A DNA stretch of 64,000 nucleotides, from contig NC_091247.1 in the NCBI RefSeq assembly GCF_042477335.2, positions 518,501-582,500 on the forward strand, given 5' to 3'. The position numbers were made by a program, and so were the translations under genes. The notes below the pieces were generated by a model that ran no database searches, was not told the DNA's origin, and saw nothing but the letters and a program-made list of their open reading frames with translations. Shown here in pieces: positions 1-16,600 of this stretch (position 1 is the first letter of the stretch; the number at the start of each line of letters is the position of its first letter). Source of the DNA: Ovis canadensis (lineage: Eukaryota; Chordata; Mammalia; Artiodactyla; Bovidae).

Positions 1-330
1 TTCCTTCACAGCACGTGTTGCTGCCTGTTGCCGCCTCGCTCTAAGGGCTGGGCTGGGATCAGGACCTCAGGCTGCCGGGAGGGACCCCATATGGTGACGC
101 TGGTGCCCTGAGTGCCGCCTGGACTGGGGTGGGGCTAGTGAGCTCTGTGTCTGTTCCTCTTGGGTGATTCAGAGGCGGCATCAGTGCCATGTTTTTTCGT
201 GAAAGCTGAGCTAGTGGGCCTGGAAACCAGGCAATTTGCTTAGAATTGCCAGGTGAGGGGGCACTCGGGTGCTTTCTGTGGGCTGGGGCAGCGAGGCGCC
301 TGGAGCAGCTGGTCTGCTGCAGCATTTTTA

Positions 331-1010
331 GTGAAATTTACTCAAAGTGACGTCTAGTAAGGCGCTGTAGTGTTTCTTATCTCTTCTTGCTGTTCTTTGG
401 AACTCTGCATTCAGATGCTTTTCTCTTTCCTTTTCTCCTTTGCTTTTCGCCTCTCTTCTTTTCACAGCTACTTGTAAGGCCTCCCCAGACAGCCATTTTG
501 CTTTTTTGCATTTCTTTTCCATGGGGATTGTCTTGATCCCTGTCTCCTGTACAATGTCACGAACCTCCGTCCATAGTTCATCAGGCACTCTGTCTATCAG
601 ATCTAGGCCCTTAAATCTATTTCTCACTTCCACTGTATAATCATAAGGGATTTGATTTAGGTCATACCTGAATGGTCTAGTGGTTTTCCCTACTTTCTTC
701 AATTTCACTCTGAATTTGGCAATAGAGAGTTCATGATCTGAGCCACAGTCAGCTCCTGGTCTTGTTTTTGCTGACTGTATAGAGCTTTCCCATCTTTGGC
801 TGCAAAGAATATAATCAATCTGATTTCGGTGTTGACCATCTGGTGATGTCCACATGTAGAGTCTTCTCTTGTGTTGTTGGAAGAGGGTGTTTGCTATGAC
901 CAGTGCATTTTCTTGGCAGAACTCTATTAGTCTTTGCCCTGCTTCATTCCGCATTCCAAGGCCAAATTTGCCTGTTACTCTTCTAGAAATTTTCTTGAGA
1001 GCCGATGCCG
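331..1010 (-). mobile_element. BovB (RTE-type) LINE fragment, endonuclease region, antisense
   Basis: The minus strand keeps an almost open frame that reads as the apurinic-type endonuclease of BovB. It includes NQIDYILCSQRW and the catalytic-type SDHELS motif, followed by the lysine-rich stretch that precedes reverse transcriptase. The reverse transcriptase is missing, so this is a truncated, dead copy inside the PNPLA7 intron. Confidence 0.88.
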
Positions 1011-1794
1011 GGAGCATGCTTGCAGAGAGCATGCTGGCTCTGTGCACACTTGCAGGACAGTCTGGTTGTGGGACTCTGGGTGGAAGTGGTCTCCCCGGGA
1101 GTTCTTTCTATTGTCCGTGTAGCTTCTAGGATTGCTGTGAAGTCCCATGTCATTTTGTTCCCAAGGCCTGTTCCCTCTGGGTCTTGCAGGCAAGTCTCTT
1201 CATTCTTGTGTTTCTGAAAGAACTTGAAGTGCCTGGGTCTCACAGTTTGAGCCTCTCTGAGCATATCGGTGCTCGCCTGCTGAGTTTTCCTCTCTGCTGG
1301 CCTGTGTCTGCCCGGCCCGTGAGCTGTGTGCCTCGTGCTATCTGTGTGCCCCGGCTGCACCGGCTGCATCACTGCCTGGACTCTGGGCTCCTGTCCGCGG
1401 CGTCTGGGTTGTGTGCTGGGTTTGGTTGCTATGCACAGGATGGCTGTCAGCATTTGCACGCGAATCTTCCTTGTGGGATAACACCTAGGAGCAGACCGCC
1501 TCTGCCTGGAGTAGTTGAATGTATCCAACACCCCAGAGGCTGTGAGGGCCCGGCTGCCCACGCGTCTGTCACCCTTGGCCTTGTCGGGGCGAGCGTGGCC
1601 ACACTCCCGGTGCCGCTGGGGCCTGGTCTGCATCCCTGAACTCGGGCTCCGGGGCCTCCTTGCCCGGCGGCGTGTCCTCTGCCGTGCCGCTGGAGGGGCT
1701 GTGTGTGGTGTGGATGCAAGTCTTCTGCCAGATGTGTTTATTGCTGAGACCGTCTCCAGTCTGTGACTTTTGTTTCCTAGTGGCTTTTTTTGAA

Positions 1795-2335
1795 ATTTAT
1801 TTTTTAATATGAATTTATTTATTTTAATTGGATGTTAATTACTTTACAATATTATATTGGTTTTGCCATACATCAACATGAATCCACCGCGGGTATACAC
1901 GTGTTCCCCATCCTGAACCCCGCTCCCTCCTCCCTTTACCATCCCTCTGGGTCGTCCCAGTGCACCAGCCCCAAGCATCCTGTATCCTGCATCGAACTTG
2001 GACTGGCGATTTGTTCCATATATGATAGTATACATGTTTCAGTGCCACTCTCCCAAATCGTCCCACCCTCACCCTCTCCCACAGAGTCCACAAGACTGTC
2101 CTATACATCTGTGCCTCTTTCGCTGTCTCGCATGCAGGGTCATCGTCACCGTCTTTCTGAATCCCGCGTGCATGCGCCAGTGCACCGTATTGGTGTTTCT
2201 CCTTCTGGCTTACCTCACTCTGTATAATCGGCTCCAGTTCCATCCACCTCTTTAGAACTGATTCAAATGGATTCTTTTTAATGGCTGAGTAATACTCCCT
2301 TGTGTATATGTACTGCAGCTTTCCTAGTGGCTCTT
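1795..2335 (-). mobile_element. L1 3' end (ruminant L1), antisense
   Basis: The plus strand shows the reverse complement of the L1 3' untranslated region, with typical runs such as TTTTGCCATACATCAACATG and ATGGCTGAGTAATACTCC. A T-rich start near 1790-1830 corresponds to the poly(A) tail. The same consensus occurs in sense at 27415-27905, which supports the call. Confidence 0.85.
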
Positions 2336-4552
2336 TTTGATGAGCTCATTTTAACCTGGTGAAGTGGGATTTCCCGGGTTCTTACAGTTTAACTTCTGGG
2401 GCTCGGGGGGCTCTTGCCGGGGCCTCATCTTCTCGAAGTTTGTGGTTCTGGGCCTGCAATCCGCCCACAGCTGCCACCTCTGAGTGGCAGAGCTCTCGGT
2501 GGGTGAGGGTCTTCTCCCTCATATCGCTCCCTCCCGGCTCAGCTGCCACGGCACCCGGCTCAGCTGCCGGCACCTGCCCACGTGTGGGCTGCTCTGGGGC
2601 CTGCTGTCCTGACCGCACCGTGCGCCCTCGCCCTCGCCCTCGCCCTGGCTTTGCGGGCGCCTCTGTAGGAGACCATCAGGCAGTGTGACCCTTCGCCCTC
2701 CCTCTCCCTGAATGGTCTTGGTCGTCCTCACTCCTCCGCACCTCCGCGTGGAGCTTAGAACCATCCGGGCATTGCATGGGTGTGTGCTGTTGTAAGTGGT
2801 CTGCGTTAAATTTCACTTTGCACTGTCTGTCGACGGTATGCAGAAACACAAGCAATGTTTGTAAATACGCCGTCTTACAACCTCGGTGAATTCACTTCTT
2901 CTGTTTCCTTTTCTGTAGTTCTTTTGCATTTTTTATACGTACAGTTACGTCTTCCAAGAATAAAGAAAGTATTTCCTCTTTCTTTGCAAAGTACGTACAT
3001 GCCTTTGCTTCTCTTCTCGTTTGTTGCCCCGGTTAGAGCTTTCCGCAGGTCTGAGCAGGTGTTGAGAGAGCTGTTGCCTTGCCTGCAGTGTCAGGACCAC
3101 ACCCCCTTTAATGGCTGAGTGCCGCGCAGCTCCTGGTCTCTGAGACGCCCTGTACCAGACTGAGGGCGTGCCTTCTGTTCTTAGCCGACCGAGCTTTTAT
3201 CACGGGGGCGTGTTTTTCTGGGTCTGTGGGATTCTGTGATTTACTCCTTTATTCTGTTGATACGATGGATCACACTGAGTGATTCTAGCGCTGCCTCCTT
3301 GGGACAGACTCCGCGGCCTGTGGCCCTACCTTGCCGGCCAGGCGCCCGGGTCCGTGGGAAGCGGGCTGTGCTTGTCCTCAGCTGAAGTGCAGCCAGGCTT
3401 GTTTGCTGCCTCCTCTGTTGTCTGGAAGGTCTTATGTGGCTCCTGCTATTCGTCCTTATGTTGAGTACAATTCACTAGTAAAACCGTCTGGACATGAAAT
3501 TTTGTGAGGATTCAAGAATTAAAAATTCACTGCTGTGATGGTTATAGGGCGATCCGGGTTCTCTGCTTTTAGGGTCGGGTCTGGGAAGCTGTGTCATTCA
3601 TAGCTTGTGTTATGAACGTGTCCATTTTATCTGATTTTCCCTACTTAAGGCACAAGGTTACTATTAACTTCTTAACTGGAGCGTCTGTACGACGTTCCCT
3701 TCTTCAGTGTTGAGGTTACGACAACCGCCTGTCTCCCTCCTTCCCTGCCCCACCCCCACGTCTCTCTCCCCCTGCTTTTACTTTTCTGGATCAGTCTTAC
3801 CAGGAGCTATCAACTGAATTCATCTTTTCAAAGCACCTGCTTGTAGTTCTCGGTCCTGTCGATTATGTTGTTTTCTGGTTCGTTCATTTCTGGTCTTTAT
3901 TATTTCCTTAATGTTGCCCTCTTCGATTTAAGCTGTTCTTTCTTTCCTGACTTATGGGCCCGCAGACGCTGTCTGAGAAGGGCCGGGTGGCAAGGCCGCA
4001 GCCTCCCAGCCAGCTCGGGCGGGCCGCAGCTCCGGGTGCTGCCCCTTGGGGGTAGCATGCCTTTTTGTTCTCAGTCTGGTCTAAAGTTTTCCTCACCTTG
4101 AGGTGAGGGAATGGTGTTGCTTTCTGCGTTTGTGCTCTGCGTTCAGAGTGCTTCTGGAACCCAAGGCTCGGCGTCGGTCGTCGGTTCTGGGCCTTCCCGC
4201 CCTCCCTGTCTCTCAGTGTCACTCTGTCCGCTCCTGCCGTCTGTCCCCACGCCCGCTGCAGTCCTGGGGCCTCTGCTCCTGCCAGGTGCTGTTTCTGGCT
4301 GTGTGGTGGGCACCCCACAGACGTGGAGACATGAGCCTTCGCCTGACCCAGAGCCAGCCCCAACGCCCCCACGAGGAGGCTGAGCGCCAGCTGCTGCTCA
4401 GGAGCACCGCTGCTCCTGTCCGAGTTGCCACCGTTGCCCCACTTCCCACGACGTGTGCAGGATGTGGGCGCTGAGGGGTGGGCAGGACAGGACGGCCGTC
4501 CTGGGTCCTGGCGGGCAGAGTGGGCGCTGACTTCCTGCTCCTGTCGGTGTAG

Positions 4553-9545
<4,993 letters not shown>

Positions 9546-9885
9546 GGTCTGGCTTCCCCACAAATACCCGAGGACTCCTCAGCACCCCAGCTCTCTGACT
9601 AAAATGGGGAGAAGTTTCCACCCTGAAGCCAGCACCTCCCGCGGCTCCATCTCAGAGTGCCTAGCTCCTACAGCTCTTCCAGCCTGCCAGGGAGACCCGC
9701 TGGGGCCCAGTGTGGAGTGCCACTCTGGGGCCACTCTGCCCTGGCCTCTCCTGGAGGGTCACTGGCCCTGGCATCGCCTGCACACGCAGCAGTCGTCAGG
9801 GCTGTGTCAGGCCCTGTGGCCTCTCGTGCTGGAGCCCTCGTGTTTCTGCTTTGCCTATCAATAAAGGCAGATCTGATTATGCGGG
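9546..9885 (+). promoter_or_regulatory. PNPLA7: PNPLA7 3' UTR with poly(A) signal
   Basis: Non-coding sequence after the TGA. A canonical AATAAA lies at 9860-9865, so cleavage is expected about 15-25 bases downstream. The 3' UTR is then short, roughly 330 bases. Confidence 0.8.
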
Positions 9886-10379
9886 ACATGTGGTCCCTGT
9901 GCTGAGGTCCCTGGGGCTGGGGGCCTCGCCAAGATGGGCAGCTCACAGTCCTGACCCTGGAGGGTACAGTGTTGCCTGCCTGCCTGTGAGGTCACTGCGT
10001 GGGACCCTGGGACCCGAAGCCAGGCAGGCAGGGCACCCAGGGTCGGGATGGTGCTGGTATCCGCCTAACGAGGCATGAAGCCCCCGGAGCTCTCAGGCGT
10101 CGCGTTCCTACTTCGTACACACAAGATTTTTCCCTAAGATGACCTGGGCACTTGGCTTTTCAGATCATTAAATAGCGCCAGGGACTCCTTTTGTACAAAA
10201 AAATAGATCTGTCAAGCCTTTGACTTTGGGGTCCACGGTCCCTGCAGGTCTCCGAGCGGGGCACGTGGGTCTGCGAGACCAGGGAGCCCCTTGACCAGAG
10301 GGCCTGGGACCCTGTGCCCAGGGGTCCTTAGGCCTCGGTTTCCCGGCTCCGGAGGCAGAGCCGAGAGGGCAGAGCCGCG

Positions 10380-10698
10380 GTTGGTCCCAGCCCCGCCCAC
10401 TGCCGGCGGGGCGGGTGGGGCTTCACTGGGCCCCGCCCCGCTCTGACGCCAGGTGGGCGGGGTTTCCACCTCCCTGACGTCGCGGTGGGCGGGGCGCCAC
10501 CCCCGGGCCTGGCCGTTCAGTCCGGTGCGGCGGGGCGCGTGGAGGGCCCCGGAGCTGCCATGCGGGTCCCGAGCCAGAGCCCGAGCCAGAGCCCGAGCCC
10601 GATCCTGATCCCAGTCCTCGGCGCGGCGCGGCACCCTCGACGGAGGCGGCGGGCGCGGGGCGCGCTCTGAGGCCTGGGGATGCGCCGCCGCCTCGACC
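10380..10698 (+). promoter_or_regulatory. NSMF: NSMF CpG-island promoter and 5' UTR
   Basis: CpG-dense segment directly upstream of the NSMF start codon. It has several GGGCGGGG-type Sp1 boxes (about 10405-10420, 10453-10462 and 10487-10494) and a cAMP-response-like TGACGTCG at 10475-10482. No TATA box is seen, so dispersed initiation in the island is likely. The interval back to the PNPLA7 poly(A) site, about 9890-10380, holds nothing else recognisable. Confidence 0.7.
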
Positions 10699-13600
10699 AT
10701 GGGCGCCGTCGCCTCCCGGAGGAGGGCGCTAAGAAGCGAGGCCATGTCTTCGGTGGCGGCCAAAGTGCGGTGAGTGCGGCGGGCCGCCCTCCGGGGCCAG
10801 CGCCGCCCCCGCCCCGTCCCCGTCCCTGCAGCATGCGCGTAGCCGGCGCCCGCCCCGACCTCCGTTCGGCTCCCCTTTCTGAGGTTGCGGTGGGCGAGGT
10901 GCCCGACCTCACGACCCCCAACACGCACTGGGCGGCCGGGGCTGGAGGGAAAGCAGACCCAGGCCCCGCCTGCAGGTCCAGCCAAGACGCCCGGGACGCC
11001 AAGGGTCCCCGGAGCTGCGACCTGCCAGCCCTGGGCGGTCTGAGGTGGGATGGGAGTGCTTGCTGGGGATGACCCCTGAGCCCTCCCTTGCGGGTGCAGA
11101 GGGCGTGGGTGGGGGGGGGTGGGGGCGCCAGAGTGGGCGGTGTGCCCTGACGGCGCACTCCGCTGTCCACCCCCTCAGAGCAGCCCGAGCGTTTGGCGAG
11201 TACCTGTCCCAGAGTCACCCCGAAAACCGGAATGGCGCAGGTAGGGGCACGCGACCCTGCCCACCCACAGCTGCCAGTCTGGGGGAGGGTGTGCTGCCTC
11301 CTGCCCCGCAGACACAGCCCTTGCTCACTGTGTGCTGTGAGCGGGCAGCTACCGCCCTGCTGGGCTGGCTTCCTCACGCCCCCCTGCCCTCCCTGGCCCA
11401 GAGCCCCAGGAGGAGCTGCGAGTCACTCATCACCATGGCACCCACCCAGCCTGGGCCGTTGGCATGGCAACAGGCCTCCTGGCACCCCCCAGGGCTGGCA
11501 CCAGTGTCTCTGGGGGCCAGCTGGTGGGGGGGAGGGGAGAAGCTGGCACTGGGCACACGGGTGCGGTGGCAGGCTGGGAGGTGGCCTGCCTGTTCCTGCC
11601 CCCCCATCACCGCCACGCACAGGAGAGGGGCTTGGGGCCCCGATGGAAGTGAAGTATGAACCTCTGGGGTATGGCACAGCTCAGAAAGCCCTTTTGTGAA
11701 GTTGTTAGGGCCCAGGGTTTGGTCAGCGGGCCAGGCACCCGCTGGGTGTTCATTCCCTGCCTCCAGAGCACCAGGAGACGGGAGGCAGGACCAGCAGGCT
11801 GCAAGCTCACCTGGCGCCTCTCCCCCAGACCACCTGCTGGCTGACGCCTACTCTGGCCAGGACGGGTCCCCCGAGATGCAGCCGGCCCCTCAGAACAAGC
11901 GCCGCCTCTCCCTCGTCTCCAACGGCCGCTACGAGGGCAGCCTTCCGGAGGAGGCTGCCAGCGGGAAGCCGGCCGGCGAGGGCCCCCAGCCCCGCGTGTA
12001 CACCATCTCAGGGGAGCCGGCCCTGCTGCCCGGCCCGGAGGCCGAGGCCATTGAGCTGGCTGTGGTGAAGGGGCGGCAGCAGCGGGAGCAGCGCCCCCAC
12101 CACCACAGCCAGACCCTGCGCGCCAGCCCGGGAGGCAGTCACGAGGACGTCAGCAGGCCCTGCCAGAGCTGGACGGGCAGCCGCCATGACTCCAAGGAGT
12201 GTCCCGGATGCGCCCAGCTCGCCCCCAGCCCCGCTCCTCAGGCCTTTGGGGTGGACCAGCCGCCTCTGCCTGAGGCTCCCGGCCGCCGCAAGAAACTGGA
12301 GAGGATGTACAGCGTTGACCGAGTGTCTGGTGAGGGGCTGATTGGGGGTCCGGGCAGCCTCCTCTGCAGCAGCAAGCGCCAGGAGGCCCAGACAGTGCAG
12401 GGCCCCCCAGGCACCGCCCGCAGGTGGCGTCCTGCCACCATACCCCGTGCCCAGCTGGGCTTCACGGCTGGCTTCAGGCTTGCTGGCACCAAGTCATGCC
12501 AAGCGTGCTTCCTCCCCAGCAAGGGGGCCGGGAGAGTCTTAAGGGTGGAACAGGCAGCAAGCCTGGCTGAATGGAAAGGTGGGGCTGCCTTCCGGGAGTC
12601 CTGGGGCAGTCCCTGCCCTGGCACCCACACAGTGAGACTCCCGCTCACCAAGGGGGCCTGGCCAGCTAGTGGGGCTCCCCACCAGGATTGTCGAGCAGTG
12701 CGCATGGCTGAGCAGCCCTGGAGGCCTGCTGTCAGGAAGAAGCCGCCTGGGACATTCAGGTGGCCCCATGCTTCTGGGCTCCAAGCCCGTCATTTCCAGA
12801 AGAGCAGAATCCTACCTGGCAGACCCGCCATGTGCTCTCCGGGCACCTCTGGAGCCTCCAAATCAGCAGCTCAGTGGGGCATCAGGGCACAGGCCAGGGG
12901 TGCAGGCATCGCCAGGCCCTCGTGCTCCTCTGAGGAACACAGGCCAGGTTCTGGGACAGGGTCAGGGAAGAGAATAGAGTGGCCTTCGCCAACCCTGTCT
13001 GGGGGGTATGGGCCCCCTGGGAAGGGTCAATCTCCCTGCCTGATGAGGGCCTCCACCAGGAAGGTCTGGGAGAGGGAAGGGCCGGCCACATGGACCCCAG
13101 AGTGTCTGGGTGGCAGAGAAGGCCCTGGAGCCCCAGGAGAGCCTGCAGCCGTGGTCCCTGCCCCGCCCCTCTGGTGGGAAGGCTACGAGTCAGTGCTCTT
13201 CCTGGGCACCGTGGAGGCCGGCTGTGCTTTCCGGGGAACACGTGTCCGCTGTGGGCAGCAGGGGGAGAGCCAAGTGAAGACGAGCGTCACGAAGCCGCTG
13301 AGCTGTTGCGGCTTGAACAGCTGAGCGGGCCTTGGAGCCTGCTGGCCCGGCGCCAGCCCCACTGCCCCGGGATAGGTCTAGGGAATCCTGTGCTCAGGAA
13401 CACCGCCCCGCCGGCCCCCTCCAGGCAGGTGGGGAAGGACTCAGGAACTCCTAAGCCACCCTAGTCACTGCCCCCTTGGCCTTTCCAGATGACGTCCCTA
13501 TCCATACCTGGTTCCCCAAGGAAAACCTCTTCAGTTTCCAGACAGCAACCACAACTATGCAAGCGTGAGTTGTTTCTGCCGTGCGCGGGGCCCAAGCCGG

Positions 13601-16600
13601 GGCCTCTTCCTGCTGTTCAGGAGCTCCTGCCTGGAGCCACCTGGGCGGCCGCTCCCGAGCGCCCCCGTTCCGCCCGCTCTGCCTGAGTGTCAGCCTGCAG
13701 GAAGGCGGCCCGGCTGCTCGTACCCCACCCCCACCCCGTCCTGTCTCCACTGCCCTGTCGCTTGCGCGGTGCCGTCTCCTGGGGAGCGGGTGGGGGGCTG
13801 CGGCTGATGCAGTCACCAGCAGGGGTGTTTCTCCCGGCCTGCTGCCCAGCTCTGCCCTTGCACACGCTCCAAACAGCAGCCTCCTTGCATTTCCACGCAC
13901 CGCAAGCGATCACAGCTTAGTCCCCTGGGGGGCGTGCTCTTGACCATCACCCAGCTGGGTGTTCTGTTGAGGAGTTCCCTCCGGGGCGGCACTCTGCTGC
14001 AGGGTCCCCAGCTCTGAAGATGCTCCCTGCAAGCTGCCTTGGGGCGTGCACTGCCGCCCTCAGGCTGAACGGGGGCCACTCTGCTTCGGGTCCCAGCAGA
14101 GACAAGGCACACAGTCAGGCCTCTGAGCAGCATCTGGTGGCCTGGGCCACTGTGACCTCAGCATCTGCTGCCCTTTCAAGGATTGGCCCGTGGCATAGCG
14201 GGCACCCTGGGGTGCCTGTGCGGGACCCTTCGAGTCAGTGACAAGAAGGAAACTAGCCCCGTGGGGTCAGAGGTCTGAGGGTCTCTGCTCACTGTGTCTT
14301 CTCCCTCACGCTGCCATTTCCCGCTGCAACTCCAGCATCTCGTAAGTACCGGGAGGACCTTGAGCCTGAGGGCATGGTGGTGGTCCCTGGGGAACTCTCC
14401 CACCCCCAAGTAGGTTGGGGCAGGCCAGGGACCTGGGCCTTGACCAGGAGGGCATGCTGGGTCCTGGCGAGCACCGAGCTGCACCAGGGCCTGCTGGGAG
14501 CTGGGCTGAGGACAGGGCGAGGCAGGCTGGGACCCTCTGTCTGGCCCAGGGCCCTGGGTGCCTGCGGGCCCCACACTCGAACCTCCGTCCCCACGTCTCT
14601 GTCCCTCCCGCCTGCGGCCAAGGGCAGTGCTGACTCGTGGCGGTTTCCCAGGGTGTTCAGGGGCTACGCGGAGAGGAAGCGCCGGAAACGGGAGAATGAT
14701 TCCGCGTCTGTAATCCAGAGGTAGGGCCTGCCAGCCACTCGCCACCAGGGTCTGTCTCTCGTCTGTTCTGGTCGAGCCTGGGCCCCCCAGTCCAGCGGAC
14801 CTGATGGGGAAGGGCGGTGGCGACCACTGGCCTGGCCCTGCTCTGGGGACGCGGCAGGCAGGAGGGGTCACGTGGCCTGAGCTCCCAGGCCTGTATGTTG
14901 GGGACGCACTGAGCTGAACTGCAGCTAGCAGGCCCGCTCGTGCCTTTCTTGGGCCCTTCAAGCCCAGAGCTGTGGGATCAGCAGGCAGGCTTTCCCTCCT
15001 AACCCCTGCTCACGTGTGTCCAGGAAGCTTGACTGTCTGTCTTGCAAGTGGGGCCTTGGCAGGACGCAGAGTTTGGGGTTCAAGAGACCTTCCTCTGAGG
15101 CGGCCTAAGGACACAGCATCAGGGGTGGGGGCATCTGCTGGCCTCAAGCCCCCCCTCGCGATGGGGCCTGCCCTGCTGCCTTGGCGGTCGTGCACAGGAA
15201 GCAGGAACTCTTGACTTGTTGGGAAGGGGGCTGGGGGTGGTCGGGGTGTGCCTGGGTGCCCGGAGGGGAGGGAAGGGTGGGCAGCAGGGGTGGGCGGACA
15301 AGTGCACGGGGCCACCAAGGGGGCTGTCCTGGGAGGAGGGTGGGGGCGGCAGGAAGCGAGATGGCCTTGCCTGTGTGCCGGCAGCCAACAGGCCGGGAGG
15401 TTCAGGGAGGAGAGGGACCCGGTGGGATTGGCCTGTGAGAGAGCTGGGGGCGCCGGGAGGGCACCCCTCACAGAAAGGGACGAAGTCGGGGAGGGGAGCC
15501 GGGGGGAGCACGCCCACCCCTCCTGGCGGCCCTCACCAGCACCCCCGTGCTTCCACCCCTAGGAACTTCCGCAAACACCTGCGCATGGTCGGCAGCCGGC
15601 GGGTGAAGGCCCAGAGTAAGGCCCAGAGTAAGGCGGACGGGTGGGGGGGCGCTGCTCTTGGCCGACTGGGGCTTGGCGTGCGGCTCTCTGCGCCCCCAAG
15701 GCGGGTATCCCCCGCGGGCACCTTCCCACCCCCAGACTCCGCCCAAAGGACAGGGCCTCGCCCCTTCACGCAGACTCCGCCCCGCTCCTCCCCGCCGCGT
15801 TGCAGCGGCATCCTGCACGCTCCAGACCCCACTGGCCTGCGTCCTGCCCAGCCCCCGGCCCCAGCTACCTCGCGTGGCTGCAGGCCGTGTCCCTAACGGG
15901 CTCTGCTCTCACTGCAGCGTTCGCCGAGCGGCGCGAGCGGAGCTTCAGCCGGTCCTGGAGCGACCCCACCCCCATGAAAGCCGACACCTCTCACGACTCC
16001 CGAGACAGTAGGTGCCTGGCGCCGCAGGCCGGCCCACCTTCCCCAGAGGCTCCCCTAGGCCCCCAGCCCCGCGCTTCCAGCACCCGGACGGCTAGGCTTC
16101 TGCGCTTACGCTGGACTCAGTTTATCGGGCTGAGGGGGGCGCTCTGACATCTCCAGTCTTCTGGGTAGGGGTAGCTAAGGGCCAGGGCTCGCTGGCTACC
16201 CAGCCTGGTGCCCCTCACGCCGGAGACCTGCAGTACCTGATCTCTCCCTGGCCCAGACGCCAGGCACACGGGGCTGGAGCTGACACTTGCCCCCCGGCTC
16301 CCACTGGCCTTGCCCTAGGGCCCACAGCCTTCCCTGCCAGGCAGCGTCCAGCTGGTGGCAGCAGCCCGCTTGCCCTCAGCTTGGCTCTCTTGCCCACCCT
16401 GGGCCTCTCGCTGGCCTGGAGGACCCTCTGGGACCCGGCTTGCTGGCTCTGTCCCCTGCCCATCTCTGGGGTTGCAGCCAGGGCGGGTACTGCAGATGGT
16501 CCTCAGCCTGGTGGCACGTCCTGCCCTCCAGGTAGTGACCTGCAGAGCTCCCATTGCACCTTGGGCGAGGCTTTTGAGGACCTGGACTGGGAGACTGAGA

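Larger units (their letters stand above)
1..4552 (+). other. PNPLA7: PNPLA7 intron with repeat insertions
   Basis: No exon was found upstream of the acceptor at 4551-4552; in particular nothing encodes the glycine-rich loop expected just before the first exon. Two antisense LINE fragments are listed separately. The stretches 1-330, 1020-1790 and 2340-4550 show no gene that I can support. Pyrimidine-rich runs and T-rich segments suggest further decayed repeats there. Confidence 0.7.

Noticed and set aside
11696-13324. 542-codon plus-strand open frame in NSMF
   Set aside because: Only 11829-12329 is exon in this frame; a clear donor follows at 12330 and the rest is GC-rich intron.
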